Positions 46,801 to 59,900 of a DNA stretch of 64,000 nt are shown piece after piece. How positions within the stretch are numbered: position 1 is the stretch's first letter; each line of letters opens with the position of its first letter. The stretch is from Typha latifolia. Taxonomy: Eukaryota; Streptophyta; Magnoliopsida; Poales; Typhaceae. Position numbers and translations under genes: made by a program. The notes beneath the pieces are model-generated. The model had not been told where the DNA came from, searched no databases, and worked only from the letters and a program-made list of their open reading frames with translations. Location of the stretch: NCBI GenBank assembly GCA_019914945.1, contig CM034111.1, forward strand, positions 8,867,496 through 8,931,495, in the 5' to 3' direction.

Positions 46801-49800
46801 TGAGTAGTAGAAAGGGGGAGAAATAGAAATTGAGAAACTAATATTTATTTTTTAGTTTTTAGACTTAATATATGAATAATTTCTATTTATATCTTATTAT
46901 TATTTTTCTAAAAAATTAAGAATTTTTCTGTATTTTAAAAATTATTTTAAAATACAAGCCGATACGGACGGCCGATATTATCGATACAGCCGATACGGCC
47001 GATACGTATCATTTTTTTCAGATGGTCGATTCCGATCTCGATTCCGATACTTGGAAGCTTGGTTTTCATAATTAGGCACAAAATCTAAAGAAAAACTAAT
47101 TTTCATTTCCCAAGCTAAGATTTCAACCTATAATTGCAAAATACAAGTTAAGATCAACACATATGTAGTAGATATAATTGAATCTTACAACAATTAAGTT
47201 CTAACTTTTATGAGTTTACCAATTTTTTCTTAATTTTCAAATTAGCTCAATACATAGAGGCATCAAGCCCATTAGCTCAGTACGTGCCCGTTAAACAATC
47301 TATGCCAACCAACACAAAATCCCTGTATTTTATCAATGATTGTTGTGCTAGTTGTAGAACATGTGCCAACCGGCATGATCAACATGGGGAAACACACCTC
47401 TTGCCAAATAGTATAAGTCAAGTGGAAACAAAGTTTCCAGAAGGTGAAAACAAGGTTAGTAAAGGTCGAAAGGGGTTAGTCAGGGGGAGCATCAAGATAT
47501 TCCCTTATATCAGTGCTGATAGGCCCACAAGCATGGTGTGTGGTTGCGTGCTAATTGGTACTGGCATACCATTCTATAAGTCTTATAAATAAAAATCTGC
47601 ACCTTATCATGATTTCTATTTTCTAAGGTTCCTAGTTTCGGCCGATCACAAGTATTGGCCAATACTCGATTCATTTTGGGTCAAGATCGGCCGATCCCAC
47701 CAAAGATGAGTACGGGTAAGAGAGAAAGAGGCGGGGGGAAGTGAAAGGGAAAGACAGAGAGAAAGAGAGGGAGCAACCGAGCAATAGAGAGGGAAAGAGA
47801 GGAAGAGAGGGAAAGAAAGGGAATTTGTGGGTTGCGACAGTAAGAGGGACAGAGAAGAAGAGAGAGAGGGGAAGAAAAGAGAAAAAAGTGGAGAACAAAT
47901 AAAAAAATAAAAAAATATGTTGAAGAGAGAGAGAGGTGGTAGTTGGTGAGGGTAAGGGTGAAGGAGAGGATAAGGGAGAGAGTTAATAAGTGAGACCTAG
48001 TAGGAGAGAGAGTTTGATAAGACTTAAGAGAGAGAGTTAGGGGGAGAGAGTCAGTGAGGAAGAGGGTTTGATAAAAGAGAGTTAGAGGGGGAGGAGTTTG
48101 ATAAGAGAGAATTAATTAAAAAAGAAGGTACAAAATATTTATTTGTGTGAGAGAGGAAGAGTGAGTGGTAAAAAAGGGGAGAGATAGAGATTGAGAAAAT
48201 AGTATTTATATTTTAGTTTTTAGAATTTATATATGAATAATTTATATTTATATTTATATCTTATTATTATTTTTTCTAAAAAAATTAGAATTTTTCTATA
48301 TTTTAAAAAATATTTTCAAATACAGGCAAATACGAATGGCTAATACTGCTGATACAGCTGATAAGGCCGATAAGTATCGCTTTTTCGGACAGCCGATCTC
48401 AATCCCGATTCCTAGAACCTTGCTATTGTCACATTTCTTAGGTTATAAAGGTATTAAATATATGGATAGAGGCCTCTAAAGTGGGAAAACCACATAAAAA
48501 TATATGGTCCTAAAACTATTTAATTTACTTCAGCTTTATGAATACCTAGGGACCGCCAAATACTACGAACTTTGTCATCAAATAAATGGAATAATATGAA
48601 GTTACTCCCAACCAAGGTAGTTCTTCCCAAGGTTCCAAAATTCGGTATCGGGATCAGGATCGGCCGTCCGGAAAAACAATACATATCGGCTGGATCGGCC
48701 ATATCGGCTGTATCGGCTCCTGTATCGGATCAGACTATTTTAATTAAATAAAATTCTAAATATTATTAAAAATGTTGAGAAATTTCTAAAAATTTAGAAA
48801 AAATTATAAAAAAAATAAGAAATAATAATTACTCACATATAAAGCCTAAAAAGTAAAAATCTCTTTTTCTCCCTCTCTTCTTTCCTCTCCCTCTAACTAT
48901 TAGTATAAAGTATCCATTCTCTCCCACACTCTTTTTTTTCTATCTTTCTCTTTTTTTCTCACCCTCTTTTTTTTATCTTTCTCTCTCCCTCACTCTCTCT
49001 TCCTTTTCCCCCCTCTCTCTCTCATACCCTCTTTTTTTTTATCTTTCCCTCTCTCTCTCTCCCTTTCTCTCCCTCACTCTCTCTTCCTCTTTCTCTCTCT
49101 CTCCCTCTCTCTCTAGTTGCTGCTGATAGCAGCGGCTGTCAGCTGCTACTATCAGCAGCTGCTGCAGCTAGGCTAGCTGCCTGCATCATGCAGCTGCTTG
49201 CAGCCACCTGTACAGGCCGAAACCAGGTGGTTTCGACCTGGATCGAGATTGGCCGAAACTGAAAACTATGGTTCTTCCATTTTGTCTATGCACTTAAGCA
49301 TGTGTGGATGTTGTATGTGCGTTGCAAATACAAGGATATTTGCAGGATAAATAATCGTACACAGTTTTATTCTGTCCTAGATTTTCCTCTACAAGACATC
49401 ATGCTCATGATCAAATGACGATGAGTAAAAAGAGATGAGAGATCTAGATAATAAGACTAACAATTAGAATCATTGGGTGTTTCTAAAGATATTATTTTTC
49501 AATCTTCAAGTACAAATAGTCAATGATATTTTTCTAATTCACAGTCTGTAGTGCAACCGAAGGAAGGAGATAGTAATACAATCAAGGAGAAACATACTTA
49601 CATACACAACAACGAGTCAATGCATCGACAAATTCTTTATCCAATTTGAGATAGTTTTTGACGATACAACAAGCAAGAACCTGGCAATCATAAGGGAGTT
49701 TTACGAAAGGCCCACGATGAACTGTTCCTGCAATGGCTGCAGCCAAGCAGATATTGTTAATTCCTTCTCAAATGAAAATAGAGAAACCAAAGAAATTCCT

Positions 49801-50905
49801 TAGTATGATGACGTACAATCACATGTACAAAATGGCTCTCAAGTACTTACTTCTAACATCATAAAACTCTTTTAGTGTCAATTGTAGGGTTTCAACTTCC
49901 AACATGAGAGGAGTGTTTGGTCGAGCGAATTGAACATATCGATTTAGAACCTTCAAAGCTACCTACAATATATTCAATATATGAAGGAAGTTGACAATTG
50001 AAGTGTCCAATCAAGCAAATAAGCGGTCACGACAGACGGTGCTATCTGAAGACAAACAGTATAAACAGGAGTAATACATCTGGAATGCTAAATTCATGAG
50101 CAAAACACGGATGTAGGACATCCAATTTAACCTTAATGCCTGATTGACACTGATATTAGAATGATAATTTGCATCATATATAATTATATGAATTAAAGCT
50201 TACCTAGCAATCATGAAAAGTGAGAGTATCGTCCATCAGTTCCCATTGGGAGTCATTATCTACATCGCAATGAGTGCTTGAACACTAGAACAAGTATGCA
50301 CAAATTCAGACTTTGATCCTAAAGTCATACTTAATAGCCAATAGTCTAGATTTCATGAGGGCCATTATATCAACCAAGGTGAGCCATTAATTTAGGTTCA
50401 AACGGTGCAGCTAATACGTTATCACTGATCAAAAAAGAAAAGATCTGATGCCAAAAGTTTAGAATTTCAGGATATATCTAAACGTGTAAAAGGTCAATAG
50501 GTTAAAAATTATGGCTAATCAGCTGGACAACCAGCACTCGCTAAAACTCTTAACATAACTACAGAGTTCAAAAGAGATCTAGCTGCCTAAATATACTTCA
50601 ATGCACTTATGTTCATCCAAACATTATAAAGCTAATTCCGAGTGAGTTAGAAAACAAGTTGCTCCAAAAGTTTCAACAGGTTTCCACAATACATATACTA
50701 GAATTAAGAAAACTAAAAGCATAAAATAATTACTCTAGCTTTAGCTTTTAATTACTGAACCATTATCAATTAATGAACATATCCAATCATAATATGTGTT
50801 AAATCATGTTTCTACTTGACAATTACTATAGTTTTATAGCTTTAACAAAATACATCATTTATCTAGAGATAAAAGACTACTATAAGCTTTAATACATATA
50901 TTAAG

Positions 50906-50945
<40 letters not shown>

Positions 50946-53900
50946 TAAAAGGCAAATTTGAGGCATGCAGTAGACGCGTTAGTGTGCCACACGGCACGCC
51001 CTATGGCAATAGCGTATCAGCACGGCACGAGCCACTGGCACGACAATTGACAATTTAATTATGATATTAAAATTTAGCACATTGCAAATCAAGTATAATA
51101 ATGAGTTGTAAACAAAATGAATGTTGTGCAGTACGATAAAGAAGAGTTCATGAGTAAAGCAATGGTACCTCGGAGATTGGAGGGTGTAAATCATCTAATT
51201 GAAATAAGATTCTAGGAAACTCCTTTACCCAAGCAATCTGATAGTCCATCAGGTATGGACAGTTGGTTTCAAGCCTCAGTTTGTCAACTTTGTCCTTGCA
51301 ATAAGAATTAAGGAAAATTTGGTGTCAAGGACATTAATAAGAAGTCAATTTGCTTGAATAGGTCTTACAGTAACAAGATCATATGGTAAATAATTGAAGA
51401 ATAACGAAATTATTGTAAAAATTTTCCATTAAAATATATAAGAAATGGATAAATTCATTGCATACAGCAACTGTGGCTAATCAAGGACAAAAATTTGTAA
51501 AGAGTGTGACAACATTGGAACTTACAGGAAGTATCATTTCTTCCAATACAGAAAAATACCCCAATATTTGCTTGCAATTCACCTTACAATCTTTAAATGC
51601 ACTAGTAAAGGCCTGCAATTATTTTTGTAAGTTAGCATTAGGCATATTCTTTACATAGAAATTGATATTTCGGAACCTCGATGATAAGAAAACTTCACCA
51701 GAAAGTGCGAATCAAACCTCTAACAATCGTGTCTGATAACTCCTCGTGATTTGTGATATAAGCCCTGGCATAAAAGGTAACAATGAAGCTATATGCCTTT
51801 CCATAAATGCCTTACGAAGTGGTTCATCACTCCCAGATGCCCCAACCTGTCAGAGGAATATAGAAATAATCAGCCTTAACTTCTAAAATTTCCAACCATC
51901 TCCAGACCCCAAATTCGGGTGCTAACAATTTCATTAATTTCTACGTAGATACCTTTAAGTTCTCGTAACCTGCGGCCCCAAAGAACAACAGGAATGCAAT
52001 TCAATTAGATAAGTCCCAAAAATATTGAAGCCAAACCATGGTTGGTTGTAAATAAAGTAACAAACACATTCTACAAAACACTCAAGGATAACTATATCAA
52101 AAAGCATTTAAAAAGTAAACACTTCACATTTCTTAGGAGTCATATCCAGCAAAATTCTTCTCTTAATCCTTGTAAAATTATAAATTTCATTGGTTAAATG
52201 TGTAACTAAGAGGCACTTGTGGGAGAACTTTGTGATTCATATGGTTACAGTGCCAAAAATAGAGTGTTTCAATGGAGTAAGAGACAGAGGACCAGAGAAC
52301 TTTAGATTCTAAAGCCATAGATAAATAAGAAGAGGAAAAAATCATTGGTAAAATTGATTTTTTAAAACGCTGAAAAAGTTGAACTACTTGCTTTGGCAAC
52401 ATTTTAACCCAGGAGTGAAAAACATAGCCATAAATATCAGATAAGCCAGGAAGCACCCTGAAATAATCTGTCACATCATATAAACAACTGAAATGGGAGA
52501 TACTTAAACATGGAGGCAAAGAATACTCATACAGGACCTTTCTTAGTAGAGAAAACCTAATGAACTCGAGAAAATGATCACGTATAACTGCGGCATCATC
52601 CATCATTTCTTTCAGGTGCAAAAACATCTCAGCAACTCTGACGTTCAAGACAAAAAATTTGGCCTCTTCCTGCAGGAAACCCCAAGAAAATCGGTTCAAA
52701 GTCGAAGCAAACAACCATTCTCATCAGTTTGAAAGCTAGTGTCAATCACAAGTAAATACATATGCAAAAAAATTTCAACATAGATACATTAAAACATCAG
52801 TGCATGACTAACATAATAGAACTAATTAACAGGTAAACCAGATTGACACATGACTTCTGCAACCCTTACAAAGGGAATTACATTGTCTGTGAAAGCCAGT
52901 AGGTACTTAGCTGATAAAGCCACACCATACTAACATTCTTCAAATCTTGGAACATGTTCACAGAAGTCTAACTCAAGTGATCCTTTTCCAGTTGTCTTTC
53001 CTACTAAATTTTCCTGCCTTTCATCACCAGTTATAAAGATCTCCACAAAATTTTGAGCAGTTAGAATCATGAATGCATCCTCCTCTTTCTCTCTCCCTCC
53101 TCTCTCACTCTCTTTCTATACATACTTTCATGCATATATACACACATAAATGAACAAATTTAATATATACCTATATTTTATTATATATTTTTAAGGAGAG
53201 AAAGAAGCATAGCTATCAGGCGCTTAAATGAAAAACTAAAAATAGAGTATACATGCATGAACTGTTATATTTTGGTTTTTTTTCCTTTTCCTGAAGGGTC
53301 ACAACTAGCAAGGCAAAAGGAGTCCTTGCATATGGGCCTAGTCAGATTGTGTATAAGCTTATAGTCGGGGTGGAATAGCATGACACATATTTGATAAATG
53401 GGTCCATTATATATTAATGCATAAGGGATACAACAGTTTGCAAAAAGAAACAATTTTCTTAGAAAATTCACTCGTAAAGGGTCTATAATGATAACTGTGG
53501 GCCAGAGAAAATTAAGCAGGAGATTTTCATATGAAATCTATAAGCTGCTTAACATTTACCTTATTCTTGCAATTAGACTCATGCAGCCAGGACCAACATC
53601 CAAAATTCCTAAAAATGCATAGGGTCTAGATGAAAGTAGAGAATGATGAAAGCTTCTAATGTAGCGAATGTTGTTTGTCAGTAGAATCATTAATTCAGTA
53701 CATTATATGTGGGTAAAAACACTTCCAAGGGCACAAATGCATTCTGACATAATGAAGTAGTCAAACAGTAACATATGGCAGCTATATGTGAATCCAAATA
53801 AGCACTTGGCAACAAAAAGGATCTAAACAAATATCAGTTGGAAAAAAAAATACCTTCTCACTGGATTTATGGTTTTGACCGAAAGGAAATGCTGTTTGTA

Positions 53901-56900
53901 ATTTCAGTAAGTGCAGCAAGATATTACTCCACAACAAGTCAGGGTTGTAAGATTTGAAACAATAAACATCAACGTGTTGATATTTCTTTATAACATAACC
54001 CAATATTCTTGAAGCTCGATTTATGCATTGAAGAATCAATAGCATATATTCAAATGATTGATCACAAGTATCTGTTGTTATATGAAATGAAGAGGATTCT
54101 CTAAAACAGTTGACCAGGACTGGAACGAGATCTTCAAGTTTCCTGACTACAGGAAAAAATCCTACAAAATTAAGCAATCATGAGGAAAGTAAGACATAAT
54201 AATAAGTTAATAACAAGTAGAAAGAGAAAAAAAAAAATCATAGCAATTTGCAGACAAGATAATAATGATAATGCAGGCAATTAGCTGGACCAAACATGAG
54301 AGCCATACTAATGGGTCATCTCAAGGGAGTAGCAAGTGAATTGCAATAAACAAACAGTAATTGATAAATAATGGGCTAGGTCACATCTCAGATTGACAAT
54401 ACCAAGACAAAAGAGCCCATATTTGAATGCGACTTGAACCTGTTAAAATATAAAAGATTTAAACTACAGTTTTCTAAAAGCTTAAGCTTTTAGACAATGT
54501 CAGTTAACATGATATTGGAATAGGAGGTCTTCCATTAAAATCTTCTAGGCTTATCTGCTATTTAAAAATAAAAAACGTTCACCCAATTAATTCAAATCCA
54601 CTTTTGGGCCTATTAAAGTCTCTTGAGCCTAGAAGTGAAGGGGATTTTTAGAATCAAGTATCTTCGTTTCGGTCGATCCCGATCCAGATTGACCAAAAAG
54701 GATTGGGATCGGCTCATCCATAAAACCAACATTTCTTGTTTTGAGTTAGAATCGTTCTTAAGGATCGAAACCAATAATTTTGGGGGGAACAACATTAATA
54801 AATAAGTTCTAATTTATGCTGAAATTTTACTAGGTTAGCTCAAAATTGTATAATTAGGTTCAGATCAACTCACATGGAGTTAATTCAATATATTCCTACA
54901 CCAATTTTCATACAATTTGAATATCTTTGACATTTTAATTTCAAATTTTGAGATTTGGGGAAAAAATTTGAGGAAAATCATGATTTCCCTTTGATTACTA
55001 TAAAATAGGAAGAGAAAATAAGAAAAGCATGTCTTTTAATGGGATTTGAAGTTCTCATCCTTGGATCAACCTTTTTCTCTCCTAGATCTCCCTTTCTCCT
55101 CTTTTTATTCCTTTTGGGTTGAGATTGGAAAATAAGCCTACCAACAGAGAGACCTCAAAAAAGAGTCGCTTTGAGTAAGTTAAATAGGTCGCAGACAATA
55201 CTCAACATCATGGATGGCCGTGCCGGCGGCGTACCGGCACATGGCACGAGGGGTGCCGCATGGCACCCCTCCTAACAGTTCCGCCACTCGCCGTCAAGCT
55301 ACCCGTTGCCGACCATCGTCACCGTCGTCGTCGCCGTCTTCGTCGTCGTCGCCGTCACCCGAGCGCGTCGGGTGCCCTAGCTCGAGGGAGAGATGAGATC
55401 GACAGAGAGAGAGATCGAGAGAGACAGAGAGAGAGAGAGAGAGATAAGGTTATCGGTTAAAACTTAAGTTGCGGATCCGGGCGACGGCGACGGATCCAGA
55501 TCCGGATCCGCAACTTAAGTTTTAACCGATAACCTTATCTCTCTCTCTCTCTCTCTCGATCTCTCTCTGTCGATCTCATCTCTCCCTCGGGCTAGGGCAC
55601 CCGACGCGCTCGGGCGACGGCGACAGCAGGTGAGCGGCGAGCAGCGGTCGTCGACGATGAAGGTGAGTATCTCGTTTTTTTTTCTTCTCCTCTTACGGCA
55701 TGGCCGGCAAGTGCTGCGGCATGTGCCGTGCCATGCCGTGCTGGCCACTAGCCGGCACGGTCCGTGCCTATGGCACGGCCATCGTTGCTCAACATACATA
55801 TCCCTCAATAGCCTAATTGTATCAATTATCAAGTGATATGCACGATATAGGTAGTGGTACAGGGTGACACGCATCTACAAGAGTGTCATTGGCACCCCCC
55901 GTGCCACATGCTATTTGACACACCCCATGCCAATGACACGACAATCCTTAGGGGTAAAGACCATATGAGGACTATGTTTCATTGAAAAATAGACATTTTC
56001 AGATCTAATGTTTCTTTTTTAACTCTTTAGAAGGAACAAGACAACTTGGATTAACTAGGTTTTAACACATGATGCACCAATAATACAAGAAAAGAATAAT
56101 GATAGATGAAAAGATAGCAAGAGATGTCACAGAAAAGAACAATATAATACTACCTTGCTGATTTTCGAACTTGACATACATGTGCTTCATCCAGTCAGGT
56201 GCTTTTTTATTCTGCGAACGATTTTAAAAGGAAATGGGATCATAAATCAAATTAAATGATAGTAGAAAGCATGTATATGTACATTTTGACTGAACAAAAT
56301 TCTTTCTCTAAATCTGCAAGTACAAAACTAATCATGTTTGAAGCACATGGGAAATTTGCAATTTTAAAATGAGACATTAACATCAAATGGACTTTGCAAG
56401 TTTGAAAGTAAATAAGATATGTACGAAAAAACATGAAATAGTAAAAGATTGGGACTGGAGGTCGCCAACAAAATTAAGCTAGGTTCAAAGATCATTGAGA
56501 TAGAGATGATAAGAAGAAACCAACATATTCTACCAGTTTAGTTTGTCACTACACTAATGTACACTAGATGTGGCCATTGAACCCATTAGTGAGGTTTCCT
56601 ATTAAATGAATATTCTCATAAAAATGACAGAGAGAATTAGGACTTACACACTATATGATTTATGAATATTGAACCTTCAATGGCTCTTGTGGTGGTTATA
56701 CTTATACACTATATCCTCTTGACGACTACTTGAAAGAGGTATTACCACATAAGACAAGAAGAATTAATAAAGTCATTAACTTAAATTATTGAACTGATGC
56801 TCCACGAACTATTGGGGACTGCTGAGGAAAAGGATCAGGCAGATGTGTACATCATGCCATTCACATGAAAGGTCCTCCGTCCATCTAAATATGGTTTTTG

Positions 56901-59900
56901 TACAATGTCAAGTAGATCTTGATTGATCTAATTTCGAGTTACTTCATCTCATGATTTTGTTTCTAAACTTTATGGAAGAAAAGATGATCCTCATTATTTA
57001 AAATAAGTAATATATCCAAAGGAGATGAGAATGTTATTAAACATGGGATAGAAGAGATCTTAAAAAGTACACAATTTTTAACACCTTAAGCACAAGAATA
57101 AGCTTCATATAAACTCATGGAAAAATGATAATGACAAGTCAAAGTCAGAACATTTGTACGTAGTGATGTTATTTTACACTGTGCACCATTTTCAAATTCA
57201 CTGTTTGAAACTTAATATCTAGTGGTAACAAGAACCTAGTTGACTACAAGTTTAACATCTACTTACTATCTAATGGTGACAAGAACCTTTCGTCATCACC
57301 TTAAAATCTTAAACTACTCTTAGAGTTGGCAAGTATAGATCTCCAACCCAACGATAGTCGTGCCACCATCAGTACGGCATGACCTAGGTGCCACTAGCAC
57401 GCATTTAACATAATTTCAATAAAAATTTTAAGATATTTAGAGATGTTTTTGGATCTTCGGCATATTTATCTATATATTACTTTTCTAAATGACATATTTT
57501 ATTAAAGATAAAGCAATAGTTAAATATAAATATTATTCAACACATAATATTAAAGTTGATTGATGATGATTGATAGAATGAAGAAAAAGTTTTTTAAAAA
57601 TGAACTCCACATGTCGTACCATATTTGTTAGAAAAATGATTAAAATTGATTTAATGATGATTGACAAAATAAGAAAAAAATTGATCCACAGTCACGGAGA
57701 TTGACACGCAACCATGCCGAACCGGCACGGCTCAACATGCACTCATGCCGGTCGGTTAGGGTTGTGCCACTAGCACACTCCATGCCACCACCGGCATGGC
57801 AAGTGCCGGTCAGCTAGGGGTGTGCCACTGGTACACCTCATGCCATCACTGGCACGGCAAATGCCAGTCGGCATGACCATCCTTGCTCTAGCCTACCACT
57901 AGTAGAATTATATGAGTCATATTTGGAACTTTTAGAGAGCGAATTTTTCCTTTTTCCACATCCAAATATCTGAAACATCAAAACCTAACTTCTCATTAGA
58001 AATATATACAAAGATCAAGCATACGATATATGCTCCTACTAGTAGCCTCTGCTATCACAAGACAGCATGAACAGATCATCATTTCAAGAGTATTAGAGTA
58101 GCGAAATGGCAATAGAAAAATTTGAAGGAAATCAACAAGATCACCGCATATTAACAAAAAGAATAAAGCGATACAAAAAGTCGACATCAGAATCAATAGC
58201 AGCAAGTTGTAGATCTAATATACAATAACCAGAATAATAGCATAGGAGTAAATCATTTAACAGAAGAGGGTTACAGGATGCAACTGCTTATAGCAAATGC
58301 AAACAAAGAGCATGAAGAGACCAGATCAATAGAGCTAAAGAAATAGCAAATACTTGAAGGATACTAACTATTGATGGCATCATGAAAAAGAAAATATATA
58401 CAATAAAAGTAGTTCAAATAACTCATTATGTGATACAGACCAGTTCAATAGTTTCACTGGCCAACAATTTGAGGCAATGAACAAGCCCACCAAGAGCAGT
58501 CTTGAGTTTGCTCTTGTCCTGTAAACAGATTTGCTTGTCTTTTAGAATATGAACATAGTTGTCAAGAACCTGTAAGACAGCAATTGTATAGTTAACAATC
58601 CATAAAAGTGACTGATCAACAATCCAAACTGCCTTAAAATTAAGAACACCAACAGCAATATTATTCACCAATGATGATTAGAACATAATAGTTAACAGAT
58701 TCGAGCTATACGAACATAAATTACAGAACATTACAGAACACATCACAATATTGTAATGTCAGAATAAGACTACTATAATTATATGCTTCATACATAACAA
58801 GAAGAGCCAAGAAATATCTGCCATGCTTGGATAAGTACATTAATTCCCAATTTAACACAACCAGAAACAACAAGCAGATTAAATATCCATGATTATACCA
58901 TATATGCATTCCTATTTTACAAGGCCATGATTGAAGTATTGAACCGAAACATTGTGAGAATAAACATAACAATATTGATAAAGCATGACAAGTATTGTCA
59001 CCAAAAAATCAAGTTATCTATACATCTGATACACCTTGTTAGAGTCTTTTTTTTATTGCATTAGTTGTTTATTTTCATTAAAATAAATTTTCTATAGGTT
59101 GCGTTCGAATGTGGTTGGGGTGCGTTCGAACCCCTGCATCAGGTTCGCAAATACAAAGAACGCGTAATGCACGTTCGAACACGGTCGGGCGCGTTCGAAC
59201 GCTTGCAGCGCGTTCGAACGCTTGCATCGCGTTCGCACATACAGAGAACGTCTTTTGTGCGTTCGAACATGATCGAGCGCATTCGAACGCGATCGAAGGG
59301 ATTATACTAGGATTAGGGTTAGTTATTGTTATTATGACTTGTTGGCTAGCCTCTATAAAGGTGTGGATGGCAGTCAAATTCATAGTGCTATTGGAATATT
59401 GATTTCTTGCCTCTCTATCTTCTCTCTAATTTAATCTCCCTCCTCCCTCTTCACCAACCTACCACCTCTATCGTTGGCAAGGTCTTTCTTAACTTCTAAT
59501 CTCCCTCGTTTGTCGAGTCCTCCTCCTTCTTTGGGATCTCGACCACTTCTTTCCCTTCATCTTTATTCCTTAAACAATATCACCCATCCACCCTCATCTC
59601 CAACTTCCACTCCACCCGTCACCACCACCATCATCCACATTATATCGTGTTTTCGTCCCAATTGCAGTTCAAATCTGCGAAGGGCGTAAATACGAAAAAC
59701 GTAGATCAGGGAGTTACGGATTGATTCAATTTGGTTTCGTAATTTTCTGACTATGGAAGAATATTTTGTGAATAATTTTCCTCGGTTGCGCGGACTGCTT
59801 CCTACAATAAATCTAAATCTTTAAGGAATTGTTCCGTAACAATAACAGCATCTACTGTAAATCAGCAAGGCCATGTCTGGCATGCCTACCTATGTGGTTC

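Noticed and set aside
55214..55874. ORFs over the palindromic MITE (Arg/Ser/Pro-rich)
   Set aside because: They arise from GC-rich trinucleotide and GA-repeat sequence and appear on both strands because the region is a palindrome.
59101..59290. TTCGAA array as heat-shock elements or a CRISPR-like array
   Set aside because: Heat-shock elements need GAA and TTC separated by two bases, which is not the case here. Spacing is too irregular and units too short for a CRISPR array, and the DNA is eukaryotic.
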